From: Actinomycetota bacterium
Lineage (GTDB): Bacteria; Actinomycetota; Acidimicrobiia; Acidimicrobiales; MedAcidi-G1
Length of the DNA: 52,965 bases
Direction of reading: 5' to 3'
Assembly: GCA_002721755.1 (NCBI GenBank)
Contig: PBLL01000041.1
Location: 1-52,965 of the forward strand
The position numbers and the translations under genes are program-made. The notes below the pieces were generated by a model. It searched no databases and was not told the DNA's origin. It saw only the letters and a list, made by a program, of their open reading frames with translations. Each line of letters starts with the position of its first letter. The first letter of the stretch is position 1. Of this stretch, positions 27,922-36,776 are shown in pieces.

Positions 27922-28518
27922 TCACGAAAAGTTTTTTTTAGCTATCCGTATATCTCGAGCCGCATCAACTGGTAAAAGAAATTTATCTGATGAAGGAGAT
28001 ATGCCTCTTGCTATAAGAGTCGTGGCTAGGTCGTTAATTGTTTTGAAATTTATGAATCCTTTCATTCCTCTATGTACGACTGAGCGAGAATCAGCCACCC
28101 ATAAAAACCATTCAGTCAAAAGTGGAAGTTGGATAACGATTCTTGATTTCTTGCCTGTGTGCGTTTCATAAATAACCGGTGGGTCTTTTCTTCGACTCCA
28201 AGCTTTCAGGTTTTTCTGGATTATTTCTTCTTTTACTCTTAATTCTTTTGCGAATTTTTTTAGATTTCCTTTACGTTCTATGAATCCCAGAGAATCTGGT
28301 CTAGCACCTGCAAGGTCTACCAACTTGAACCATTGGTTTTGGAGATCAGGACCGCGCATCCCATAGCTTCGAATTGCAACCTTTTTTTCATTTAGAACCC
28401 CTAAAACAGGTGCTCTGATTGAACTTCCCAATAGATCTGAAGGCGAACAAGAGCCGAAACGTTGTGCAGCTTTAAATCGTTCAACAGCTAATTCTCGGTT
28501 TTTTTCTAAACCTGCCAT
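27922..28518 (-). CDS. Hypothetical protein (198 aa)
   Basis: Complete ORF with no antisense competitor; no domain recognised. Confidence 0.6.
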   Translation of the reverse strand: MAGLEKNRELAVERFKAAQRFGSCSPSDLLGSSIRAPVLGVLNEKKVAIRSYGMRGPDLQNQWFKLVDLAGARPDSLGFIERKGNLKKFAKELRVKEEIIQKNLKAWSRRKDPPVIYETHTGKKSRIVIQLPLLTEWFLWVADSRSVVHRGMKGFINFKTINDLATTLIARGISPSSDKFLLPVDAARDIRIAKKNFS

Positions 28519-28663
28519 TACATAAGGTTACGACTTAGCGTGCCATGATAGAGGGAGCCTCAAAATTAAGCCATTTTCAGGGTCATAAGTGACTTTTTAA
28601 AGATCAAATATTTAGGATTTGATTGGTAAGGGTTAATTCTTCCTCTGGGCAAAATGTTTCAAT

Positions 28664-28691
28664 TAGTAATCGAACATATGTTCGATTACTA
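28664..28691. promoter_or_regulatory. 28-bp perfect palindrome containing actinobacterial LexA/SOS box TCGAACATATGTTCGA
   Basis: TAGTAATCGAACAT|ATGTTCGATTACTA is self-complementary over 28 nt; the core (28670..28685) matches TCGAAC-N4-GTTCGA exactly. Confidence 0.85.
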
Positions 28692-28698
28692 TTTACCT

Positions 28699-29007
28699 AT
28701 GGTTAACCTCCACTTAATAGATGGGTCGTGTGAAAATTGCATCCAACTATTTGCAGCTCTTGAAGAACTAATGGCAAAGACTGGACCGGTCGCCATTCTT
28801 TTCACTGCGGAAGGTTCCATTGTTCTTTACATGGAAGACCGATTCATTTTAGAAAACAAGACTCCTGAAAGAAGTAGCCGCACTCAGGAAAATCCATCCC
28901 TCCTAACAGGTAAAGAATATAGAAGAAGATCAAAAAATAGAGCGGAGAAGCGCATCAACATCCCCAACAGCAAACTGGGAATTATCTATAAGGAAACAAG
29001 GGAATAA
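28699..29007 (+). CDS. Small uncharacterised protein (102 aa), predicted LexA-controlled
   Basis: MVNLHLIDGSCENCIQLFAALEELMAKTGPVAILFTAEGSIVLYMEDRF... Start moved from 28654 because the palindrome covers the longer N-terminus; a TACTAT -10-like hexamer lies at 28687..28692. Confidence 0.6.
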   Translation: MVNLHLIDGSCENCIQLFAALEELMAKTGPVAILFTAEGSIVLYMEDRFILENKTPERSSRTQENPSLLTGKEYRRRSKNRAEKRINIPNSKLGIIYKETRE

Positions 29008-29028
29008 AAAAACCGCCCAAACGGGCGG
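29004..29028 (-). terminator. Rho-independent terminator for the minus-strand gene 29116..29958
   Basis: Minus strand reads CCGCCC-GTTT-GGGCGG-TTTTTTTATT (6-bp GC stem plus T tract). Confidence 0.85.
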
Positions 29029-29115
29029 AAAACAACGAACAAGCCAACAACCTATCACATCTAAATTTTCAATGTCGGGTCGTGCTTATAGTTATTTAAG
29101 ATTTTTTATTAAGTC

Positions 29116-29958
29116 TTAAACTCCTAGAGGTATAACAAGAACGTTTTTCTCTTTCGAATCATTGTTAATGACTTGGGCTTCTGCGGGACTTTCAATTCCC
29201 CTCTTTAAGAATCCCAGAGCAAAAAATCCATCCCCGCTGGAAACTTCACTCGTAACAGTTCCGATTTCTTCACCATTTTTCAAAAGAAAGCCTTGACTCG
29301 CAAATACATCTGAACTCCCACTTATTTTTGCAAGCCTGTAAGGTGTGCCGCCTTTTCTACTATCAACACGTGCTACTAGCTCTTGTCCGGTGTAGCAGCC
29401 CTTGGTGAAACTGACGGAAGAGTCAACTATCCCTAATGAAGCTGGAATTGTAGAGGCATCAATTTCTTTACCCATCTTTGGGATGCCTGCTTTGATTCTA
29501 ATTTCTTCCCACACTTGATTATCCCCTGAAGAGTAATCTTCAGGCAGGTCGCCACTTCTGAAAATATAATCTGTGAATTCAAAATCGAACCAAGAGTAGG
29601 AAAGTGTGAAACAGTCAGAAAAATCTCTCTTGATCTGAGAATTACCGACCTCTGTATAAAGAGTGCATATTGAAGCCTCGAGGACGCAATCAGTGCGTAA
29701 CAAAAATCTCTCAAGTCTCGCTGCAACTAGCTCTCCGAAGCCTTGATCCACATCAAGTAAGTACTCGTTTTCGCTGTCACGAGTAACTCTTAACCATGCA
29801 TCTACTTTCCCAGAAGGCTGAAGAAGGAATGAGAATCTGGCGTCACCATCTGACATGTCATCAATGTCTTGACTCAACTGGCCCTGAAGGTAACTTTTCG
29901 CTTCAGTTCCAGAAACTCTCAAAAAGTCTCTTTCACGTTTTACTAGATTCAATTCCAT
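29116..29958 (-). CDS. ygfZ: YgfZ/GcvT-like folate-binding protein
   Basis: Signature KGCYTGQELVARVDSRKGGTPYRLAKI. Confidence 0.92.
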   Translation of the reverse strand: MELNLVKRERDFLRVSGTEAKSYLQGQLSQDIDDMSDGDARFSFLLQPSGKVDAWLRVTRDSENEYLLDVDQGFGELVAARLERFLLRTDCVLEASICTLYTEVGNSQIKRDFSDCFTLSYSWFDFEFTDYIFRSGDLPEDYSSGDNQVWEEIRIKAGIPKMGKEIDASTIPASLGIVDSSVSFTKGCYTGQELVARVDSRKGGTPYRLAKISGSSDVFASQGFLLKNGEEIGTVTSEVSSGDGFFALGFLKRGIESPAEAQVINNDSKEKNVLVIPLGV

Positions 29959-30076
29959 TACTATGACCTTATGTCGAAATCGACAATAAGATTTTATTCT
30001 TTACACAAAATCGATATGGTCGACTAGAATTTTTACCTAACCGTAAATACCCCAACTCGTAGAGGTGTGACCAAAA

Positions 30077-30256
30077 ATGACAAACCGTATAGGCGTAGTT
30101 GGAGGTGACGGAATAGGACCGGAGGTGATCTCTGAGGGCCTTAAAGTCATACATGCCTCTGGCGTCAACTTGGAAGTCGTTGAAGCTTGTAACCAATTGA
30201 ACCCTAAGATCGAAGGCACAAAAGAAATCGGCGATTCCATTGCTAGTCATTTGTGA
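30077..30256 (+). pseudogene. Truncated N-terminus of isocitrate/isopropylmalate dehydrogenase family
   Basis: MTNRIGVVGGDGIGPEVISEGLKVIHASGVNLEVVEACNQLNPKIEGTKEIGDSIASHL*; GDGIGPEV family N-terminus ends at 59 aa. Confidence 0.75.
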
Positions 30257-30288
30257 AAACTCTTGATCACTGGTCTTTTATATAAATA

Positions 30289-31092
30289 GTGATGAAAAAC
30301 GACACTTCTGCTAAAGACTTTGATTCGATACCAATTTCCTGGCGCGAAGCTGGAAACGAAGGAGAGTTACTACTTTTCCTTCATGGTCTTGGTGGCAGTC
30401 GAGACGCATGGGAACCACAACTAAAAGCCTTCTCAAACTCTTATCGCTGTGTTGCATGGGACATGCCGGGATATGGAAGTTCTGAAAGTTTAAACGATTT
30501 GACTTTTAAATCTATTGTTGATTCGATAACCAGCTTTTTAGACACACTCCAAGTGGAAAAGGCTCATTTAATTGGACTTTCATTCGGAGGCATGCAAGCT
30601 TTACATGCAGCTATTTTGGCACCTGAAAGAGTTAGCTCACTTGTTATCGCAGATTCCAGTCCTTCATTCGGTTTAGATGGCACAGATCCAGAAGCTTGGA
30701 TTGAACAGCGTTTGAAACAAATAAAAATAGGCAAGGAACCAAAAGACTTTGCTGAGGAAGTCCTACGTTCAATTTCTGGACCCGACTTCGAAGGTATCGA
30801 ACTTGAAAATGCTATACACGCCTTTTCTCGCATCACTCCTGAAGCTTTCGAGGCATCCTGTCGCTGCTTAACCACCCATGATGTGCTTAGTGAACTAAAG
30901 TTAATTGACTCTCCGGCTCTCATAATTGTCGGAGAGTTAGACGAGGAAACTCCCCCTTCGTACGCCCATGCACTGGTTGAAAAGATGCCAAACGCCACTT
31001 TTCTACAGATAGAAGGATCTGGTCATTTAACTCCTAGCGAAAAACCCCATGAATTCAATTCTGCTGTTGCTTCTTTTCTTTTGTCCCTCTGA
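30289..31092 (+). CDS. Alpha/beta hydrolase
   Basis: FLHGLGGSRDAWEPQ, nucleophile elbow GLSFGGMQA, EGSGHLTPSEKPHEF. Confidence 0.93.
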   Translation: MMKNDTSAKDFDSIPISWREAGNEGELLLFLHGLGGSRDAWEPQLKAFSNSYRCVAWDMPGYGSSESLNDLTFKSIVDSITSFLDTLQVEKAHLIGLSFGGMQALHAAILAPERVSSLVIADSSPSFGLDGTDPEAWIEQRLKQIKIGKEPKDFAEEVLRSISGPDFEGIELENAIHAFSRITPEAFEASCRCLTTHDVLSELKLIDSPALIIVGELDEETPPSYAHALVEKMPNATFLQIEGSGHLTPSEKPHEFNSAVASFLLSL

Positions 31093-31142
31093 TAACTGAT
31101 CCAGTTTTTCAATTTCCTTTATATTTAGAGTAGATTCTTCGT

Positions 31143-31835
31143 GTGAGAGCACTTGTTATTGAACATGATGAGCATGGCGGAGCTGAGAAAGTAGGAGAGA
31201 AACTTATCAGCCTTGGATTTCATATTGACTCATTTAGAGTACTTGATGATCTTACGAACCCCGTTTCAACCCGTCCTTTTCCTGAACCCCAAAAATATGA
31301 CCTATTAGTTGTAATGGGTTCCACTTGGTCAGTAAACGATCAACAAATCGAAAGTTGGATCGCGCGTGAAATAGAAATGGTCAGATCTGCACACGATTCT
31401 GGTGTCAAAGTACTTGGTATCTGTTTTGGTGGACAAGTACTTTCGAAAGCATTAGGCGGTTATGTAGAACGTGCCTCTCAACCCGAAATTGGTTGGCATG
31501 AAGTTAAAGCAAAGGATCCTGAAAGCCCAATAAACGGCTTATGGTTTCAATGGCACTATGACAAATTTTCTGTACCAGATTGCGCTGAGGGATTAGCTGA
31601 AAGCGAAACCTGCACACAGGCCTTTGTATCAGGCTCAAGTCTGGGAATTCAATTTCATCCAGAAGTCTCATCAGCTCAACTCGAAAAATGGATTGTGATC
31701 TCTGAACAGGAGTTGATTCAAAACAACCTTGATGCATCAGAACTGCTTGAGGCAACAAAAACAAACGAAGCTGAAGCATTCGTTAGGTCCGAATCTCTGT
31801 TGGACTGGTACCTTGCTGATTTGATGGAAAAATGA
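31143..31835 (+). CDS. Class I glutamine amidotransferase-like protein
   Basis: Nucleophile GICFGGQVLSKALGG and LGIQFHPEVS. Confidence 0.9.
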   Translation: MRALVIEHDEHGGAEKVGEKLISLGFHIDSFRVLDDLTNPVSTRPFPEPQKYDLLVVMGSTWSVNDQQIESWIAREIEMVRSAHDSGVKVLGICFGGQVLSKALGGYVERASQPEIGWHEVKAKDPESPINGLWFQWHYDKFSVPDCAEGLAESETCTQAFVSGSSLGIQFHPEVSSAQLEKWIVISEQELIQNNLDASELLEATKTNEAEAFVRSESLLDWYLADLMEK

Positions 31836-33082
31836 ATGACCTCAAACGAGAAACGCATGGTCTGAAAATTCTAGAAAATGATATTTGGGCTGAACGTATT
31901 CCCCATCAAGAATTTAAAGAACTCAGGGAGAACTACCCGGTTGCTTGGTTCGATGAGCCTGATGGTAATGCGGGATTCTGGGCTATCACTAGGCATTCAG
32001 ATCTCGTAGCTGTCCACCGTGATTTCCATACGTTTTCGTCGGAAATAGGTGGAACTGAACTTGAGGAACTGGAACATGATGTTGAAGCGCGCGAAGCGCG
32101 TAGAACCATGCTCGAAACCGATCCCCCTGAACACACTCGAATCCGAAGAATCACTTCAAGGGAATTTACACGTAGGGCAATTTCTAAATGGGAGGTTCAA
32201 GCAAGATCTCTTATGTCTCAAATTATTGAAGAAGCGATCAAAAATAAACGGATAGATTTTGTTGATTCTGTTTCTCGGGACCTCCCAATAAAAATGCTCA
32301 CAAAACTATTGGGAATACCTGAAGAAGATTCAGAAAAACTTTTCCATTGGGCTGACGCGACGGTTTACCACGCTGATCCAGATTTCACAGATCTTGTTTA
32401 TGACCGTGATGACACTGACCCTTATCGACTTCTCCCCTTTCGAAGTCCTTATTCACTTAAAGTTTTTGAGTATGCAAGAAAACTTGCTGAATCTAAAGAA
32501 AAAAACCCTGAAGTCGACATCGTTTCTATGCTTGCAGCGTCGGATGAACTAACTGAACAAGAGTTTCTAACTTTCTTCTTATTACTGGTAATTGCAGGAA
32601 ATGAAACCACTAGACATGGTCTCAGTCATGGAGCACTAGCTTTAGCCAAATTCCCAGAGGAACTAGACCGTCTAAAGGCGAATCCTTCTCTTATCGACAC
32701 TGCCACTGAAGAGATCTTGAGATGGTCAAGTCCGCAAGCACATTTTCGCCGCACTGCCCTTTTCGACACTGAAATTGAAGGCGTAAATATTTCAAAAGGT
32801 GACAAAATCGTTACCTGGTACATTTCAGCTAATTATGATGAGAAAGTCTTCGAAAATCCTTTTTCATTAGATTTTGCTAGAAATCCAAACCCCCATGTGA
32901 CTTTCGGCGGTGGGGGTCCTCACATTTGTTTGGGGGCATGGTTGGCCCGTTTAGAAATTAAAGTCTTCCTTGAAGAACTCTCTTCAAAAATAACCTGCAT
33001 AAAACTCGAAGAAGAACCAACACGTATCAGATCAAATTTTATCAATGGTATAAAATCTCTACCTGTAACTCTCGTTGTGTGA
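31832..33082 (+). CDS. Cytochrome P450
   Basis: I-helix AGNETTRH, EEILRW, heme loop FGGGGPHICLGAWLAR; ATGA overlap with amidotransferase. Confidence 0.96.
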   Translation: MNDLKRETHGLKILENDIWAERIPHQEFKELRENYPVAWFDEPDGNAGFWAITRHSDLVAVHRDFHTFSSEIGGTELEELEHDVEAREARRTMLETDPPEHTRIRRITSREFTRRAISKWEVQARSLMSQIIEEAIKNKRIDFVDSVSRDLPIKMLTKLLGIPEEDSEKLFHWADATVYHADPDFTDLVYDRDDTDPYRLLPFRSPYSLKVFEYARKLAESKEKNPEVDIVSMLAASDELTEQEFLTFFLLLVIAGNETTRHGLSHGALALAKFPEELDRLKANPSLIDTATEEILRWSSPQAHFRRTALFDTEIEGVNISKGDKIVTWYISANYDEKVFENPFSLDFARNPNPHVTFGGGGPHICLGAWLARLEIKVFLEELSSKITCIKLEEEPTRIRSNFINGIKSLPVTLVV

Positions 33083-33087
33083 ACACT

Positions 33088-34482
33088 TCATATCCCCATC
33101 TTTTTTTCAGCTTCATCAAGAAGATTATTTATTTCATGTTCTTCAGCAAAACCAAAAATATATCGGTCTGGTCTAATTAATACTGCATCATTACTATTCA
33201 AAAGTAGGTCAATTTCTCGAGAATGCTCATCCAGATCTTCTTTTGAAATTGTCCGACACCACCTTCTGGTATTTTTTTGACTCTGATTGGAGACTAAATA
33301 CCAGTCGCTGCCAACTACCGAATCTAAAAGCATTCTTTGGCCTTCATGCGACACCTCGGGTTGTCTACCCTGATGTCCTATTCTTTCATTTTCTGCATCA
33401 GAAAAAATTCCTGATTTTAATGATGGCAGCCTGGACCACCTCTCAGGATCATTTATGTCCGCTTCAGGGAAAATTGGGCTCTCAGAAGTAACGAGTGATC
33501 CGGCTGTTACGGAAAGTTTTATGCAGTCCTCAACATGCGGACGTCTTTCCTCTTCATAACTTTCAAATATTCTCTCACTTGCACCTTCTCTGATTACTGC
33601 CTTTAATTTCCATGCAAGGTTAGATGCATCTCTAATACCTGAGCACATACCTTGCCCCATAAATGGAGGCATCTGATGTGCAGCGTCACCTGCTAAGAAA
33701 ACATTTCCAAAACGCCAGCTGTCTGCAACAACAGCATGAAACCTGTAAGGAGCTACTCGTACTATCTCACCTGTATCACCAGTAATCCAATTTGATAAAA
33801 GTTCACGAACTCTTTCAAGTCCTCTAAAATCATCTGGGTTCTCATTTTCAAATATTCTGAACTCCCACCGGTGATGACCATTTGCTGAAGGGACATAAGT
33901 TGCTGGGCGATTAGGGTCACATACTTGTTGGATAATTGATGGCAATCCTGGGTCTTTGTCAATCATCAAGTCAACTACAAGCCATGTCTGATCAAAATCA
34001 AAATCGGTGAGTTCTATACCTAAAGATTCTCGTGTTGGACTCGATGCACCATCACAAGCAACTATATATCTAGCATTAAGGTCGGTTATGTCTCTGACCT
34101 CAGATCCGAAATTCAACTCGACACTAGGCCAACGACCTATCCCTTCACGAAGAATACGATCCAGCTGGGGCTGCTGAAAAACATAGTCTTCCTTCCAACC
34201 TAATATTGGATCTCTTTCAAAATCCTCATAGTCGAAAAGCGGGTTACCTTCTTTGTCTACGAACTCCATACCTTGGCTAGGTTCAACAATTTCCAAGATT
34301 TCTTCTGATAAGCCAATACCCTGGAAAATCCGCATTATTTCAGCGTCTAGATGACAAGCTCTAGGCAACGGATATTCTGAGTCGGCAGCCTCATGGACAA
34401 CTGTTTTAAGACCTGATTGTCCTAGCAAGTTGGCCATAGTGGCACCAACGGGTCCACACCCAATTATGGCTACATCTTCCAC
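33088..34482 (-). CDS. FAD-dependent aromatic monooxygenase (MhpA/TfdB-like)
   Basis: VAIIGCGPVGATMANLLGQSGLKTVVHE; GNVFLAGDAAHQMPPFMGQGMCSGIRDASNLAWKL. Confidence 0.93.
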   Translation of the reverse strand: MEDVAIIGCGPVGATMANLLGQSGLKTVVHEAADSEYPLPRACHLDAEIMRIFQGIGLSEEILEIVEPSQGMEFVDKEGNPLFDYEDFERDPILGWKEDYVFQQPQLDRILREGIGRWPSVELNFGSEVRDITDLNARYIVACDGASSPTRESLGIELTDFDFDQTWLVVDLMIDKDPGLPSIIQQVCDPNRPATYVPSANGHHRWEFRIFENENPDDFRGLERVRELLSNWITGDTGEIVRVAPYRFHAVVADSWRFGNVFLAGDAAHQMPPFMGQGMCSGIRDASNLAWKLKAVIREGASERIFESYEEERRPHVEDCIKLSVTAGSLVTSESPIFPEADINDPERWSRLPSLKSGIFSDAENERIGHQGRQPEVSHEGQRMLLDSVVGSDWYLVSNQSQKNTRRWCRTISKEDLDEHSREIDLLLNSNDAVLIRPDRYIFGFAEEHEINNLLDEAEKKMGI

Positions 34483-34491
34483 GTTATATCT

Positions 34492-34854
34492 TTAATGTGG
34501 AGCTTCATCATGCCAACAAGTTGTACCCCAGGTTATTGCAAGCATTGTGCAATCAGTGTTTGGAGCTGCTCCATGCCAATGAGCTTCGTTGGGAGGCGCT
34601 ACCACCAAATGACCCTCTTCTAGAATTACTTCTTCCGTATCTTTCGTCCCAACTCTTCCACGACCTTTTACAAGGAATAAAAGTTGACCACCAGGATGAT
34701 GATGCCAGTTCGTAACTGCACCCTCCTTAAAATGAACAAAAGCAGTGTCCGGCTCCTCTTCAGTTGGTGTCTCATTTAACATTTCAAGATCAACTTGACC
34801 CGTGAATAAACCCCCGTACGTGCTACTACGATCGCCCCCTGTGATTACTTTCAT
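34492..34854 (-). CDS. Cupin domain protein
   Basis: TNWHHHPGGQLLFLVKGRGRV; GHLVVAPPNEAHWHGAAP. Confidence 0.88.
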   Translation of the reverse strand: MKVITGGDRSSTYGGLFTGQVDLEMLNETPTEEEPDTAFVHFKEGAVTNWHHHPGGQLLFLVKGRGRVGTKDTEEVILEEGHLVVAPPNEAHWHGAAPNTDCTMLAITWGTTCWHDEAPH

Positions 34855-35699
34855 TTAAGGTCTCCTGATACGAACCGATTTCTTAAGCTGCCAACCCCTT
34901 CCAGTGTGGCCTCCACAATTTGTCCGTCACGAATATATGTCGGTGGCTCCATCGAATCGCCAACACCACCGGGAGTACCTGTAAAAATCAGATCCCCTTG
35001 GTTCAAAGTCACATAACGAGAAAGCCACTCAATGAGTACAGGAACAGAAAATATAAAGTCTCCTGTGCGAGCATTTTGGCGTTGTTCTCCATCCACATTC
35101 AACGAAATTTTTAGATCTTCTGGATTCTCAAACCCATCAGATGTAACCAATACCGGACCAATCGGGCCAAAGTGGTCATAACTTTTTGCCATTGAAAACT
35201 GTTTTAAAGGAAGTCTAAATTGTTCATTTCTATCACTGACGTCATTTCCTAGCATGATTCCAGCTATATGTTCCCAAGCGTCTGATCTCGGAATACTAAG
35301 ACCAGACTTTCCTATCGCTAAAACCAACTCAGCTTCATAATCAACCATCTCCAAATCTCGCATCGGAATGTCGGAATATGGTCCTGTGATACAAGTTGGA
35401 AACTTTGCCATCACGTGCGGTTCTGTAGGTATCTCTTTTTTTGCCTCCTCTGCGTGACTTCGATAATTAATAGCTATAGCGATTATCTTTCCTGGACTGG
35501 GAACAGGAGGACCCAACATTAATTCGTCCAACTCATGACTCGCATCATCTAATGTCAACTCCGAGAGAATCGAATGGTTCAGTTTATTAGTCATCTCCAT
35601 CGGATCGCTGCTGATACTCCCACTCGTAGCTTGTTCTATATCAACAACTTGATCATCTATTATCACTGAACCTCTACCATTAACATTTGCTAAACGCAT
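34851..35699 (-). CDS. Fumarylacetoacetate hydrolase family protein
   Basis: GKIIAIAINYRSHAEE, VDYEAELVLAIGK, LIFTGTPGGVGDS. Confidence 0.93.
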   Translation of the reverse strand: MRLANVNGRGSVIIDDQVVDIEQATSGSISSDPMEMTNKLNHSILSELTLDDASHELDELMLGPPVPSPGKIIAIAINYRSHAEEAKKEIPTEPHVMAKFPTCITGPYSDIPMRDLEMVDYEAELVLAIGKSGLSIPRSDAWEHIAGIMLGNDVSDRNEQFRLPLKQFSMAKSYDHFGPIGPVLVTSDGFENPEDLKISLNVDGEQRQNARTGDFIFSVPVLIEWLSRYVTLNQGDLIFTGTPGGVGDSMEPPTYIRDGQIVEATLEGVGSLRNRFVSGDLK

Positions 35700-35710
35700 C
35701 TATTCTCCAA

Positions 35711-36592
35711 TCAGCTTCTCGTCCAACCATCTTCAGGTCGATCAAACCACATATGAATCTGACCTGTACCAGCTGCAGATTCATAATCTGAATATTTTTC
35801 ACCTTTTGCTTGACACGACCTTCCACCTAGTGCCCCTGCCATTATCAGATAGTGACCAAAAAAACCTTCAGGTGCATAGGTACGGTAATCAGGATAAAAA
35901 TCAATTACTGCCGCATGGTCTCCATCTTCCCATAATTCAATGACTTTTTCATCCGCTCTTCGGGCTTCTGGGGTACGAATATTTTCCAAAGAGGCCGATT
36001 CATGTTTTGCAAAATCCCTTAAAGGCCAAAATCGATGACTAAGTCCACCTGAGGCGAGAATGACAACTCTACGGTCCAAGGATTCAATTGCTTCTCTAAG
36101 TAGTTCACCTAAAAGCAAGAAATCATCAACTTCAGCTGTCTGACATACCCCTACTGAAACCCAATTTTCTTTTCTTTGTAGAAAACTCAGTAAGTTTATT
36201 GTCGGGTAATGAACCGGCAAGTACGGGTCACTGCAGGCAAGTATTCTCGTATCTTCTCGACCTGCAGCTGCTTTTTCCAGTTCGAAGGCTAATTCCGAGT
36301 CTCCTGGCATGTCATAGGGAACTTGAGACATTCCTCTAGGAAGCTCATCAGAAGTAAAAATACCCTTTCTTCTGTCATGTGACGTGATTATATGCTCCAC
36401 CGTTGTGAACCAATGTGTGTCAATTACAACAACCGTTTCTGGATTTAACATATCCAAACGTTCAGACCTCAAACGATTCAAACCTTCCACCAAGGAAAAA
36501 TCCTGTCCGTCATTAAGTTTTTTTCTTTCCTCCTCAGACATAACTATTGGTGGAACATGTGATACTACTGCTGCACCTATTATCTCACCCAT
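35711..36592 (-). CDS. Class III (LigB-type) extradiol ring-cleavage dioxygenase
   Basis: VVSHVPPIVMS, VVVIDTHWFTT, VVILASGGLSHRFWP. Confidence 0.88.
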   Translation of the reverse strand: MGEIIGAAVVSHVPPIVMSEEERKKLNDGQDFSLVEGLNRLRSERLDMLNPETVVVIDTHWFTTVEHIITSHDRRKGIFTSDELPRGMSQVPYDMPGDSELAFELEKAAAGREDTRILACSDPYLPVHYPTINLLSFLQRKENWVSVGVCQTAEVDDFLLLGELLREAIESLDRRVVILASGGLSHRFWPLRDFAKHESASLENIRTPEARRADEKVIELWEDGDHAAVIDFYPDYRTYAPEGFFGHYLIMAGALGGRSCQAKGEKYSDYESAAGTGQIHMWFDRPEDGWTRS

Positions 36593-36776
36593 GCAAATTT
36601 CCTTCTAAATTTTAAAGTTTCTAAAAATCGGATATATATCTAAAGATTAATTATAGGAAGTGTTCCCATTAGAAAATTATCGAAAAATCGACTAAACATA
36701 CTCTTTGGGTCGGATTATTGATGGATTTTTAAGAATTATCGACAAACTTTAAATCACTTACAGCAAGAGAGGTCTC

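Noticed and set aside
30077-30290. UGA at 30254-30256 as a second selenocysteine codon in the dehydrogenase fragment
   Set aside because: Readthrough gives only KLLITGLLYK* with no family homology, so truncation is the better explanation.
30910-30945. Inverted repeat ACTCTCCG...CGGAGAGT
   Set aside because: Internal to the alpha/beta hydrolase coding sequence, long loop, no regulatory context.
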